From: Gammaproteobacteria bacterium
Lineage (GTDB): Bacteria > Pseudomonadota > Gammaproteobacteria > Nevskiales > Nevskiaceae
Direction of reading: 5' to 3'
DNA length: 34,069 nt
Assembly: GCA_028871525.1 (NCBI GenBank)
Contig: JAGWMX010000022.1
Location: forward strand, 1 to 34,069
Numbering within the stretch: position 1 is the stretch's first letter; every line of letters starts with the position of its first letter. A program made the position numbers and the translations under genes. Positions 9,824 to 17,701 of the stretch are shown one piece after another. The notes below the pieces were generated by a model that was not told where the DNA came from, ran no database searches, and saw nothing but the letters and a program-made list of their open reading frames with translations.

Positions 9824-12184
9824 TTGCGGCTGAACGCCGAGGCGGTGCTGCGGATCGTGGTGCCGCTGGTCTACGCGCGGCGCCGGTTGACCTTCGCCCT
9901 GCTGCTGCTGGCCACCGTGCTGCTGGGTTGGCAGGCCGCGCAGATCCGCACCAGCGCCGGCTTCGACAAGCAGATTCCATACGATCATCCCTACATGAAG
10001 GTGTTCGAGCGTTACCGCGACACCTTCGGCGGCGCCGACCTGATCGCCGTTGCGCTGATCAACCACCGTGGCGACATCTATAACGCGCGCTTCCTGCAGC
10101 GGCTCAAGCAGGTGACGGACGCGGTGTTTTTCGTACCCGGAGTCGATCGCACGCGCGTCACCAGCCTGTTCACGCCGGGCGTGCGCTACGTGGCCATCGT
10201 CAACGGCGGTTTCGAAAGCGGCGACGTGGTGCCGCGCAACTACCATTCGTCGCCGCAGGAATTCGCCCGCATCCGCCGCAACGTCGCCGCTGCTCATCTG
10301 GTCGGGCGTCTGGTCGGCGACGATCAGCGCGGCGCGCTGGTGGTCGCCGAACTGCTCGACCACGATCCGGTTACCGGCAAACCGCTGGACTACCGGCGAG
10401 TGACCGATCAGCTCGAACAAATCCGCCGGCGCTTCGAAGGCGGCGGCATCAGCGTCCACATCATTGGCTTCGCCAAGATGGTTGGCGACGTCATCGACGC
10501 CGATACTCAGGTTGCTGGATTTTTCCTCGTCGCCGTGGTGCTGATCGGTGCGCTGCTGTGGCTATTCTGCGGCGCGCTGCGCTTGGCGCTGCTGGTGCTG
10601 TCGGCGGGGCTGGTCGCAGTGATCTGGGAATTCGGATTGATGCGCCTGGCCGGCCTGGGCCTGGACCCGTTTGCGATCCTGGTGCCGTTCCTGATCCTCA
10701 GCCTGGGTGTCTCCCACGGTGTCCAGTACATCAACGCCTGGGGACACGAAGTGGCGGTCAACGGCCGCGACAGCTGCCAGGCCTCGCTGCATACGTTCCG
10801 CCGGCTGGCGATTCCCGGCACCGTGGCCATCCTCACCGACGTCATCGGTTTCGCTACCGTGGCGCTGATCCATATCCGCATCGTCCAGGAGCTTGCGCTA
10901 AACGCCGCGCTGGGCATGGCGGCGATCATCGTCACCAACAAGGCGATGCTGCCGATCGTGCTGTCCTGGGTCCGACTGGGCGATACCGACGCTTTCCGGC
11001 ACCGTCAGGAACGCCGGCGGCGGCTCGGCGACGCCTGCTGGTGCCGACTGGCGAACCTGACCAGCGCACGCCCGGCGCTGGCTTTGCTGACGATCTGCAC
11101 ACTGGCGCTGGCGTGGGGCATTCACGAATATCCGCGCCTGACCGTCGGCGACACCCGTCCCGGAGTACCGGAACTGCGACCGGGTTCGACCTACAATCGC
11201 GACGCGCGGGCGATCGCACGGCATTTCTCCATCGGCGTTGACCTGCTGCAGGTGATCGCCGAAACCGAATCGTATGGATGCGTGGATTATCCGGCGATGG
11301 CGGCCATCGATCGCTTCGCCTGGATGCTGCAGAACACGCCGGGCGTAGTCTCGGTGCAATCGCTGCCGCATCTGGCGAAGGTCGCCTGGCAGGCGCAGAA
11401 CGAGGGCGAGCCGAAGTGGCAGTCTCTGCCGCGGCGCAAGGCTGGACTGGCGGCGTCGGCCGGCTCGATCCCGTCGTCGCTGGGGCTGGCCAACGCCGAT
11501 TGCAGCGCGATGCCGGTGCGCACCTACCTCTCCGATCATCGCGCCGACACCATCGCCGGCGTGATCCGCACCATCGATGGCTACGTCGCCGCCCATCCGG
11601 ACCCGGCGGTGCACTTCGCCCTGGCCTCGGGCAACATCGGCGTGATGGCCGCCACCAACCAGGAAATCGAGCGCCGCGAGATCGTCGTCGTCGTCTGGGT
11701 CTACGCGGTGCTGCTGCTGACGTTCATCGTCTCGTTCCGCTCCTGGCAGTCGATCGTCTCCGTGATCGGTCCGCTGGCCTGGAGTTCGGTGCTGACCTAC
11801 GGCTTCATGGCGCTGACCGGAATCGGCGAGAAGCCGGCGACGCTCCCGGTGGTGGCCTTTGGCGTCGGCATCGGCGTCGACGACGGCATCTACCTTTGGG
11901 GCGTGCTGGTCCATTATCTGCGACAGGGCCGCGCATTGCGCGAGGCCTATCTGGGCGCTCTCCGGCACACCGGCAAAGCTACCGTCTTCACCTCGCTGGC
12001 ATTGATCGTCAGCGTCGCCACCTGGCTGTTTTCCGGCCTGCAATTCCAGGCCGATATGGGCCTGCTGCTGCTGTTCATGTTCACGGCCAACCTGTTCGGG
12101 GCGATCCTGATGTTGCCGGCGCTGGCCTGGGCCTGCGACCGCATCCGGCCGTTGAAACCCGGAGGCGGACTGGTGATCGAATAA
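9824..12184 (+). CDS. RND-superfamily (MMPL/HAE3-type) transporter
   Basis: 786-residue inner-membrane transporter, probably exporting lipids or other hydrophobic compounds by proton antiport. The start is TTG at 9824 with GGAGGAG five bases upstream; no nearby ATG fits. Two similar halves each have one transmembrane helix, a large periplasmic domain, and a 5-helix bundle. TM1 is at about residues 20-38; the first bundle is about 228-390 and includes LSLGVSHGVQYINAWGHEV; the second half has FGVGIGVDDGIYLWGVLVHYL and ends with a helix at about 750-775. The size (under 800 residues) fits single-polypeptide MMPL-like RND proteins, not AcrB-type pumps. The next gene, 48 bases on, encodes a DUF1329 protein, the usual companion. 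No membrane-fusion protein or outer-membrane channel gene is adjacent. Confidence 0.88.
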   Translation: MRLNAEAVLRIVVPLVYARRRLTFALLLLATVLLGWQAAQIRTSAGFDKQIPYDHPYMKVFERYRDTFGGADLIAVALINHRGDIYNARFLQRLKQVTDAVFFVPGVDRTRVTSLFTPGVRYVAIVNGGFESGDVVPRNYHSSPQEFARIRRNVAAAHLVGRLVGDDQRGALVVAELLDHDPVTGKPLDYRRVTDQLEQIRRRFEGGGISVHIIGFAKMVGDVIDADTQVAGFFLVAVVLIGALLWLFCGALRLALLVLSAGLVAVIWEFGLMRLAGLGLDPFAILVPFLILSLGVSHGVQYINAWGHEVAVNGRDSCQASLHTFRRLAIPGTVAILTDVIGFATVALIHIRIVQELALNAALGMAAIIVTNKAMLPIVLSWVRLGDTDAFRHRQERRRRLGDACWCRLANLTSARPALALLTICTLALAWGIHEYPRLTVGDTRPGVPELRPGSTYNRDARAIARHFSIGVDLLQVIAETESYGCVDYPAMAAIDRFAWMLQNTPGVVSVQSLPHLAKVAWQAQNEGEPKWQSLPRRKAGLAASAGSIPSSLGLANADCSAMPVRTYLSDHRADTIAGVIRTIDGYVAAHPDPAVHFALASGNIGVMAATNQEIERREIVVVVWVYAVLLLTFIVSFRSWQSIVSVIGPLAWSSVLTYGFMALTGIGEKPATLPVVAFGVGIGVDDGIYLWGVLVHYLRQGRALREAYLGALRHTGKATVFTSLALIVSVATWLFSGLQFQADMGLLLLFMFTANLFGAILMLPALAWACDRIRPLKPGGGLVIE

Positions 12185-12232
12185 TCAGACCCCGGCGTAC
12201 AGGCGCGCCGCAACCGATGCGGAGGAAGCCGA

Positions 12233-13582
12233 ATGAAGCGCAGAATTTTTGTGCAGCTGGCGGCGCTGGCCGCCTGGGCACGATCACGGCCGCTGCTGGC
12301 CGCGGCCGGCGCCGGGCAAGCGGCGCAGCTCGGCAGCACACTGACGCCGCTGGGCGCCGAAAAGGCCGGCAACCAGGCCGGCACCATCCCGGCCTGGAAC
12401 GGCGGACTGCCGCAGGGCGCGATGAAACGCGGCGCCGACCCGTTCGCCGCCGACCGGCCGCTGTACGTGATCACCCCCGGCAACGCCGATCAGTACGCCG
12501 GCGTGCTGACCGAGGGCCATAAGGCGCTGCTGGCGACCTTTCCCGACTATAAAATGCCGGTATATCCCAGCCGGCGCAGCGCATCCTATCCGGACTGGTA
12601 CTACCAGGCGACGATCGACAACGCAACGCAGGTGAGCCTGACCGATCACGGCTACGGCTTCACCGGCACCGCACGCGGCGCACCGTTCCCGCTTCCCGCC
12701 AGCGCCACCGAAGCGATGTGGAATCACATCATGCGCTACAACACCGCCGGCTGGCGCGGCTACCTGAATTCGGCGGTGACCCAGCGCGACGGCGGCTACA
12801 CGCTGGGCCGCGCCTACCTCCAATTGACCTACATTTACAACAACCGCAACTATTCCGCCGCGCAACTCGATAACCAGAATCTCTACGCGATGATCAAGAC
12901 CGTGGCGCCACCGGACAAGGCCGGCACCGCGGATCTGCTGCGGGTGCCGATCGACCGCGTCAAGGAAGACACCAAGATCTGGGAGTTCAATACCGCGCTG
13001 CAACGGGTGCGTCGGATCGGCAACGTCGGCTACGACAATCCGCTATTCGACGGCCTGATGACGCAGGATCAGGTCGACATGTTCAACGGCCCGCTGGATC
13101 GCTACACGGTCAAGCTGCTCGGCAAACGGGAAATGCTGGTGCCATACAACGCCTACCGCCTGTACAGCCCCCGGATCAAATATCGGGACATCGTGCACCC
13201 GGGCCATCTCAATCAGGATCTGACCCGCTACGAACTGCACCGGGTGTGGGTGATCCAGGCCGACCTGCGGCCGGGGTTCAGCCACATCTACCGCAAACGC
13301 TATTTCTATCTCGACGAGGATTCCTGGCTGATTCTGCTGGAAGATATTTACGACGACCGACTGCAGTTCTGGCGTACCGCCGAGGCACACGCGATCAACT
13401 ACGGCGACGTGCCGGTGGTGATCGCCGGCGTGCAGGTGCATTACGACCTGCAGTCGCGGCGCTACGTCATTCTCAACATGACCAATGAGGAGAAGGATTT
13501 CGTCGAGTACGACTGGCAACGTCCGCCGTCGTATTTCACGCCGCAACAATTGCAGCGTTTCGCTACCGCCGGCGTCGTCTGA
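12233..13582 (+). CDS. DUF1329 periplasmic protein (LolB/LolA-like fold family)
   Basis: 449-residue exported protein. The start at 12233 has GCGGAGGAAGCC upstream. Residues 1-25 form a signal peptide (MKRRIFVQLAALAAW, then an Ala-rich stretch ending AAAGA). The mature start matches DUF1329 proteins, with LTPLGAEKAGNQAGTIPAWNGGL followed by DPFAADRPLYVITPGNADQY. Later segments such as MEVPYNAYRLYSP-like MLVPYNAYRLYSPRIKY and RYFYLDEDSWLILLEDIYDDR are also typical. DUF1329 genes usually sit with an MMPL-type RND gene and a DUF1302 outer-membrane gene; only the first two are here. By analogy with lipoprotein-carrier folds it may shuttle a hydrophobic cargo across the periplasm for the RND protein. 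The biochemical role is unproven. Confidence 0.85.
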   Translation: MKRRIFVQLAALAAWARSRPLLAAAGAGQAAQLGSTLTPLGAEKAGNQAGTIPAWNGGLPQGAMKRGADPFAADRPLYVITPGNADQYAGVLTEGHKALLATFPDYKMPVYPSRRSASYPDWYYQATIDNATQVSLTDHGYGFTGTARGAPFPLPASATEAMWNHIMRYNTAGWRGYLNSAVTQRDGGYTLGRAYLQLTYIYNNRNYSAAQLDNQNLYAMIKTVAPPDKAGTADLLRVPIDRVKEDTKIWEFNTALQRVRRIGNVGYDNPLFDGLMTQDQVDMFNGPLDRYTVKLLGKREMLVPYNAYRLYSPRIKYRDIVHPGHLNQDLTRYELHRVWVIQADLRPGFSHIYRKRYFYLDEDSWLILLEDIYDDRLQFWRTAEAHAINYGDVPVVIAGVQVHYDLQSRRYVILNMTNEEKDFVEYDWQRPPSYFTPQQLQRFATAGVV

Positions 13583-13724
13583 CGGACTTCGACTTCGGCG
13601 CCGGCGGGTCGCGGGCCCGGCGCCGGCAGCGCTCGATCGGCAGGTCGATCCGGCACCGCCGACGTCGAAGGACGGGGCTGCCGCCCCGACGCGCGCGGGA
13701 ATTACGGCAGCTCCGCCGGATGCG

Positions 13725-13750
13725 CGTCGCAGATGCGACGTGACGTTTTT
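13725..13750 (+). terminator. Rho-independent terminator-like hairpin after the DUF1329 gene
   Basis: CGTCGCA (13725-13731) pairs with TGCGACG (13734-13740), followed five bases later by TTTTT (13746-13750). It lies between convergent genes, with the stop codon of the minus-strand low-complexity gene starting at 13753. The short effective loop makes it moderate evidence. Upstream (13583-13724) are further GC-rich inverted repeats (e.g. CGGGGC TGCC GCCCCG) and no gene. Confidence 0.45.
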
Positions 13751-13752
13751 AT

Positions 13753-14553
13753 CTATTTCCTCTGGCTCGCACTCTGGCGACCGCCACGCCCGCCGCTGGC
13801 CTGCGACTGTTTTGACCTTGAATTGCTTGCGGACCGCGACGCACCGCCGGATCGCGGGGATTCCGCGGACGTGCCGCCGCTGGTGTCGGCGGACGTGCCG
13901 CCGCTGGCGCCGCTCACCGCGCCGACGGCGCCGCTGGCCTGGCTTTGCGCGCTACCCGCCACACTTCCGGCTGCACCGGCAGCGGCACTCGTCCCGGCCG
14001 GGACCGCGGCGGTCACGCCGCCGGGATCCGCGCCCGCACCGGCCGCGCCGCCGCCGCTTGCGCCGACCGATGCGTTGGCTCCACCGGGGCCGCTGGCGCC
14101 CAGCGTGGCGCTGGTGCCGACGTCACCGTCGGCCGCACCCGACAGCGGGCCTGCCTGAGAGTTGAGCGCGCCGCCAGCCGCACCCGTCGCCGCGCCACCC
14201 GCCGTTCCGGCGGCGCCGGTCAATGCGCCCTGGGCCCGTCCCGCGGCTCCCGCCGCAGCGCCGCCCATCGGCGGCAGACCCGTGCTCATGCCGGCCTGAC
14301 CGCCGGCAAAACCGGTGACGCCCGCAGCCGGCGGAAGCGGCATCGGACCGATGCCGCCGCCGAAGCGGCCCACGCCATTGGCCGTCCCCATGCCGGCGGC
14401 ACCGAAGCCGCCGATTCCGCCGCCGACGCCGTTCATCACGCCGCCCGCGGCACCGCCGCCCAGCAGCTGACCGGCCAACACCGGCATCGTCATCGCGGCT
14501 GCGCCGCATAACAAGCCGGCCTGTACCGTTCTGCGAAGAATGATTTTGTTCAT
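13753..14553 (-). CDS. exported Gly/Ala/Ser-rich low-complexity protein, putative ECF target
   Basis: 266 residues from the ATG at 14553, chosen because AAGGAG lies upstream and MNKIILRRTVQAGLLCGAA begins a normal signal peptide ending near MPVLAG. I do not recognise a family. The mature protein is almost wholly low complexity: a Gly-rich part (about residues 25-75, many GG and GF/GV steps), a short Pro-containing patch (PMPLPPAAG), a long Gly/Ala part, then Gly/Ser/Thr repeats (SGGTSADTSGGTSAES). It ends in a basic Ser/Arg/Lys tail (SRSKQSQASGGRGGRQSASQRK). There are no cysteines after the signal peptide. It may form a disordered or fibrous surface or matrix material. The gene is downstream of the ECF sigma and anti-sigma genes on the same strand and has its own copy of the sigma gene's upstream motif. 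A frame artefact is unlikely given the start site and signal peptide. Confidence 0.75.
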   Translation of the reverse strand: MNKIILRRTVQAGLLCGAAAMTMPVLAGQLLGGGAAGGVMNGVGGGIGGFGAAGMGTANGVGRFGGGIGPMPLPPAAGVTGFAGGQAGMSTGLPPMGGAAAGAAGRAQGALTGAAGTAGGAATGAAGGALNSQAGPLSGAADGDVGTSATLGASGPGGANASVGASGGGAAGAGADPGGVTAAVPAGTSAAAGAAGSVAGSAQSQASGAVGAVSGASGGTSADTSGGTSAESPRSGGASRSASNSRSKQSQASGGRGGRQSASQRK

Positions 14554-14625
14554 CGTCGTACTCCTTATCGCGTGTCTTGGGTGTCGTCCGGCAGGCGCAC
14601 TCATCACGCCTGCCGTTTACATCCT

Positions 14626-14654
14626 GACAACGTATGGAGCAGACCTTTTCTTCC
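14626..14654 (-). promoter_or_regulatory. putative ECF-sigma promoter of the Gly/Ala-rich gene
   Basis: Minus strand: GGAAGAAA (14647-14654), then CGTTGTC (14626-14632), 14 bases apart (GGAAG to CGTT spacer 17). The same two boxes precede the sigma gene at 15968-15995. ECF sigma factors commonly use a GGAAC-like -35 and a CGTC-like -10. The start codon is about 70 bases downstream of the box. Confidence 0.6.
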
Positions 14655-14665
14655 AAGCCGCTGCG

Positions 14666-14698
14666 AAAATGTTTATTTTATATTTTATTATCATTAGC
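14666..14698. promoter_or_regulatory. AT-rich patch upstream of the ECF promoter
   Basis: A run of about 33 bases made almost only of A and T lies just upstream of the GGAAG box, between the anti-sigma stop codon and the promoter, in an otherwise strongly GC-rich region. It could act as an UP element for the RNA polymerase alpha subunits, as a binding site for a nucleoid protein, or contain an alternative sigma70 -10 (GATAAT, TATAAA are present). Confidence 0.5.
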
Positions 14699-15436
14699 TT
14701 ACTTGATTCTCCAGCCGTGGGCCCTGGCCGTGCGCTCGCCGGCTGCGTCCAGCGGCGGTCCGGCGATCATGTCCCTGACGACGCCGCGCACCGAATCGGG
14801 CATCGCGCTGCCCGCCGGTCGGTAGGGGGCGTTGGCACCGGATTGCGGCGTCACTCCGGCCAGCACCGCGATGCGCCAGTTGCCGCCCTCATGGCAGGCC
14901 ACCCCCGCCATCGGTGCAGCGCCGGCAGTCTCAAAGCTGCGGCAGTAATGCCCGCTCCTGTCGCGAAAGCTGATGCCGATCCTGGTCTGTGCATCCTGGC
15001 TCTGTCGGGCGGCGAGCTGATCGGTCAGCGCAGCGGCCAGCGGCCCGCGGGCGATCAGATTGCCGCCCCCGGAAACGACGTTGGCGCCGCGCAGACCCGT
15101 CATCAATACACCGATCGTCACGCCGCAGGCCAGCGCAGCGGCGACCGGCAGGCCCGCCCTCAATAGCACGCGTCGCGTGGCGAACCCGCGCCAGGCTTGC
15201 CCGATCCTCCAGCGCAGCGATGGCCGCCGCGTCGCGACCGCCAGCAAGGCGTCCGGCACCGGCGCCCTGAGGATTGCCTCGAATGCATCGCGGACGCCGT
15301 TGCGCAGGGCCCGCTGCTGCTCCACGTAGGCCCACAGATCGGGCCGGGTCGCGATTTCGGCTTCGACCCGGCGTGCTTCCTCTGCGGGCAGTTCGCCGTC
15401 GACGTAGGCCAGCAAAGCCTCGGTGGAAACCGTCAT
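14699..15436 (-). CDS. membrane-bound anti-sigma factor
   Basis: 245 residues. The N-terminal cytoplasmic part, TEALLAYVDGELPAEEARRVEAEIATRPDL, has the anti-sigma-domain pattern (LLAYVDGEL, then a helix ending in RP-hydrophobic) but lacks the HxxxCxxC zinc motif of ZAS proteins. One transmembrane helix is at about residues 91-112 (LLRAGLPVAAALACGVTIGVLM). The C-terminal part (about 113-245) should be periplasmic and contains two cysteines (HYCRSF and VACHEGGNW) that could form a disulfide. Its start codon overlaps the sigma stop codon (ATGA), so the pair is translationally coupled, as expected for sigma/anti-sigma partners. Release of sigma might need proteolysis or a redox or envelope signal in the periplasmic domain; this is inference. 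Confidence 0.85.
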   Translation of the reverse strand: MTVSTEALLAYVDGELPAEEARRVEAEIATRPDLWAYVEQQRALRNGVRDAFEAILRAPVPDALLAVATRRPSLRWRIGQAWRGFATRRVLLRAGLPVAAALACGVTIGVLMTGLRGANVVSGGGNLIARGPLAAALTDQLAARQSQDAQTRIGISFRDRSGHYCRSFETAGAAPMAGVACHEGGNWRIAVLAGVTPQSGANAPYRPAGSAMPDSVRGVVRDMIAGPPLDAAGERTARAHGWRIK

Positions 15437-15951
15437 AGCCCGGTCTCCGGCATTTCCGCGTCCGCTCCGAACACCCGCGCCCGCAATGCCTCCCGCGCCC
15501 GGGCCAGCCGGCTCGTCACCGTGCCGATCGGCACCCGCAGAATCTGCGCCGCCTCGCGGTAGGGCACCCCCTCGATCAGCACCAGGGCGACGACCGCGCG
15601 CTGCTCCTCCGGCAATTCACCCAGCGCGCGGCAGGTGTCGGCGAGCGTCAGCTTTGCGTCCACCGCGCCGGCGCCGTCGAACACGTGCCTGGCTTCCAGT
15701 GCCTCGACCCCGGTCGTCGGCCGCGCACGGCTGGACCTGACGGTGTCGATCCACAGATTCTGCGCAATGCGATACATCCAGCTGTCCAGTCGTGTGCCCC
15801 GCTGCCACCGATGAAGATTCTTCAAGGCGCGCTCGACCGTATCCTGCACCAGATCGTCGGCGTCGCTCAGGTTTCCCGTCAGCGACATCGCAAACCGGCG
15901 CAGCCGCGGCAGCAGCGCGACGATTTGATCACGGATCTCCTGTTCGGCCAT
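15433..15951 (-). CDS. ECF-type RNA polymerase sigma factor
   Basis: 172 residues. Region 2 covers about residues 8-75 (LLPRLRRFAMSLTGNLSDADDLVQDTVERAL, then WMYRIAQNLWIDTVRS) and region 4 about 110-160 (LPEEQRAVVALVLIEGVPYREAAQILRVPIGTVTSRLARAREALR). There are no regions 1.1 or 3, so it is a group 4 (ECF) factor. It is the first gene of a sigma/anti-sigma pair divergent from the protease gene at 16198. Its own start lies 16 bases downstream of a CGTTGTC box, matching the box before the Gly/Ala-rich gene and suggesting positive autoregulation. The exact ECF subgroup cannot be assigned by eye. Confidence 0.94.
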   Translation of the reverse strand: MAEQEIRDQIVALLPRLRRFAMSLTGNLSDADDLVQDTVERALKNLHRWQRGTRLDSWMYRIAQNLWIDTVRSSRARPTTGVEALEARHVFDGAGAVDAKLTLADTCRALGELPEEQRAVVALVLIEGVPYREAAQILRVPIGTVTSRLARAREALRARVFGADAEMPETGL

Positions 15952-15967
15952 GTGGGGCTCGTGCTAC

Positions 15968-15995
15968 GACAACGCTTGTGCCCGCGCTTTCTTCC
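15968..15995 (-). promoter_or_regulatory. putative ECF-sigma promoter of the sigma/anti-sigma operon
   Basis: Minus strand: GGAAGAAA (15988-15995), 13 bases, CGTTGTC (15968-15974); GGAAG-to-CGTT spacer 16. This shares 15 box positions with the element upstream of the Gly/Ala-rich gene while the spacer sequences differ, as expected for promoter elements rather than a duplicated segment. The leader would be only about 10 bases. Confidence 0.6.
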
Positions 15996-16197
15996 GGCAA
16001 CGCATATCGGCTGCTGCCTCCGGCGCGCTCCCGGAGGGCAGCCGTACTGCAGTCTGGAAACATGACAACATAGCGCAGACCGGACGGCGGCGCGACGGCC
16101 GACCGGGCGCTTGACCGCACCGCCGGCACATCGCGATGATCGACGCGATACAGGCGCTCACCGGAGAATCCGCCCCGATTTGGACAGTACCGTAACG

Positions 16198-17541
16198 ATG
16201 ATACCCAGACGGACGGGCGCGAAACTGCATTTGCGAGCGATGCTCGCAGCGGCTTTGTCGATCGCGGCTCCAGCCGTTCCCGCGCAGTTGTTGCCCCCCG
16301 GCGGCGGCTTGCCGTCTCTGCCGGGCGGCCCGATCGTACCCACCCTGCCGCCCGCCACACCTGCGGCACCCGACCTCGGCGGCACGCTGAACCGCACGAT
16401 GCATGCGGTGAACAACGCCTTGCGCGACCCGGTCGGCCGCCCGCCCGACGATGCGCACGCGCTGGCCCGCGACCTCAACGGCGCGCGCGTCGTCCGCGGC
16501 GAAGCCCTGGCCATGGCGCCGACAGAAGATTCCCTGGCGGTGGCCCGCCGGTTGGGATTCACGCTGGTGCGACAGGACCGCCTGCAGCCGCTTGGCCTGT
16601 CGGTGGCCGTGCTGCGGGTGCCGGACGGGATGCGGGTCAGCGAGGCACTGGCGGTGTTGCGCAAAGCCGATCCCGCCGGAACCTACGATTACAACCACAT
16701 TTACGATCCCGGCGGCGGCCTCGATGCCGGTGCACCGGGAACGCGCACGCCGCAAGGCGCGGCCGGAGTCACGCGTATCGGCATGATCGATGCCGGCATC
16801 GATCGCCAGCACCCCGCGCTGGCGCAGGTTCGGATCGAGACGAAGGACTTTGCCGCCGATAGGCCGGGGCCGGCGACGGCCCACGGCACCGCCGTAGCCT
16901 CGCTGCTGGTCGGACAGGACGACGATTTTCACGGCGCATTGCGCGGCGCGGCGCTGTACGCGGCCGATGTCTACGGCGGCCAGGCTTCCGGCGGCAACGC
17001 GGAAGATATCGCCCGCGCGCTCGCCTGGCTGGCCGCCGCCGAAATCCCGGTCACCAATATCAGCCTGAGCGGGCCGCCCAATGCACTGCTGGCGGCGGCG
17101 ACGGCGGCCTTTATCGCACGCGGCCATGTGCTGGTCGCGGCAGTGGGCAACGACGGTCCGGCCGGATCGGTGCGGTATCCCGCCGCCTATCCCGGCGTGG
17201 CCGGCGCCACTTCCGTCGACGCGCAGCTGCGGATACAGATCGACGCCAATCGCGGCCCCGATGTGGCCTTCGCCGCCCGCGGCGTTGACGTCCGGGCCGC
17301 CACCTCCGGAGGCGGCTATCATGACGTCACGGGGACCTCCTTTGCGGCACCGATCGTCGCCGCGCGTTTTGCCGTGCTGATGACCGGCGCCGATTCCGCC
17401 GCCGCGGTCCGTGCCTGGGCGGCGCTGAAGCACGCCGCCGTCGATCTGGGCGTTTCCGGCCGCGATCCGATCTTCGGTTACGGATACCTGGACTCGCCCA
17501 CCGCGGCTGCAGCGGTGGATCAACCCGGCTCGACGAAGTAA
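16198..17541 (+). CDS. exported subtilisin-like serine protease (S8 family)
   Basis: 447 residues from the ATG at 16198; an upstream in-frame start would add an unlikely Arg/Asp-rich stretch before the signal peptide. Residues 1-36 are a signal peptide (RRTGAKLHLRAMLAAALSIAAPAVPA). A Pro/Gly-rich linker (LLPPGGGLPSLPGGPIVPT) and a prodomain-like region to about 185 follow. The subtilase domain has all catalytic residues: Asp198 (GMIDAGID), His229 (AHGTAVASLL), oxyanion Asn318 (AVGNDGP) and Ser381 (GTSFAAPIVAA). It ends with GYGYLDSPTAA and has no autotransporter or C-terminal sorting domain, so it is likely periplasmic or secreted. It is divergent from the ECF sigma operon; the Gly/Ala-rich protein or the anti-sigma periplasmic domain are conceivable substrates, without direct evidence. 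Confidence 0.9.
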   Translation: MIPRRTGAKLHLRAMLAAALSIAAPAVPAQLLPPGGGLPSLPGGPIVPTLPPATPAAPDLGGTLNRTMHAVNNALRDPVGRPPDDAHALARDLNGARVVRGEALAMAPTEDSLAVARRLGFTLVRQDRLQPLGLSVAVLRVPDGMRVSEALAVLRKADPAGTYDYNHIYDPGGGLDAGAPGTRTPQGAAGVTRIGMIDAGIDRQHPALAQVRIETKDFAADRPGPATAHGTAVASLLVGQDDDFHGALRGAALYAADVYGGQASGGNAEDIARALAWLAAAEIPVTNISLSGPPNALLAAATAAFIARGHVLVAAVGNDGPAGSVRYPAAYPGVAGATSVDAQLRIQIDANRGPDVAFAARGVDVRAATSGGGYHDVTGTSFAAPIVAARFAVLMTGADSAAAVRAWAALKHAAVDLGVSGRDPIFGYGYLDSPTAAAAVDQPGSTK

Positions 17542-17701
17542 TTCCAGGCTTTCGGATCTCGCGCACGGCCTCCACCTGCGCCCCGCATCGGGCAGATCGA
17601 CACAGCGGGTACATCCCGCCGCCGCACTCGAAGGATTCAGTGACAATTCAGCTTCGACTGACTAGGCTTGCCGGCAACTGCGGTCAAACCGCGCCGATAA
17701 C

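Noticed and set aside
14040-14480. Short GC repeats in the Gly/Ala-rich gene as a possible CRISPR array
   Set aside because: Repeats are degenerate codon repeats in an open frame without regular spacers.
13760-14511. Plus-strand frames opposite the Gly/Ala-rich gene
   Set aside because: No ribosome site or signal peptide, and composition is simply the complement of the repeat; the minus-strand frame has both.
16050-16085. GGAAAC near 16056 as an ECF -35 box for the subtilase gene
   Set aside because: No CGTT or CGTC box follows at 16-17 bases, so the shared motif is not reproduced on this strand.
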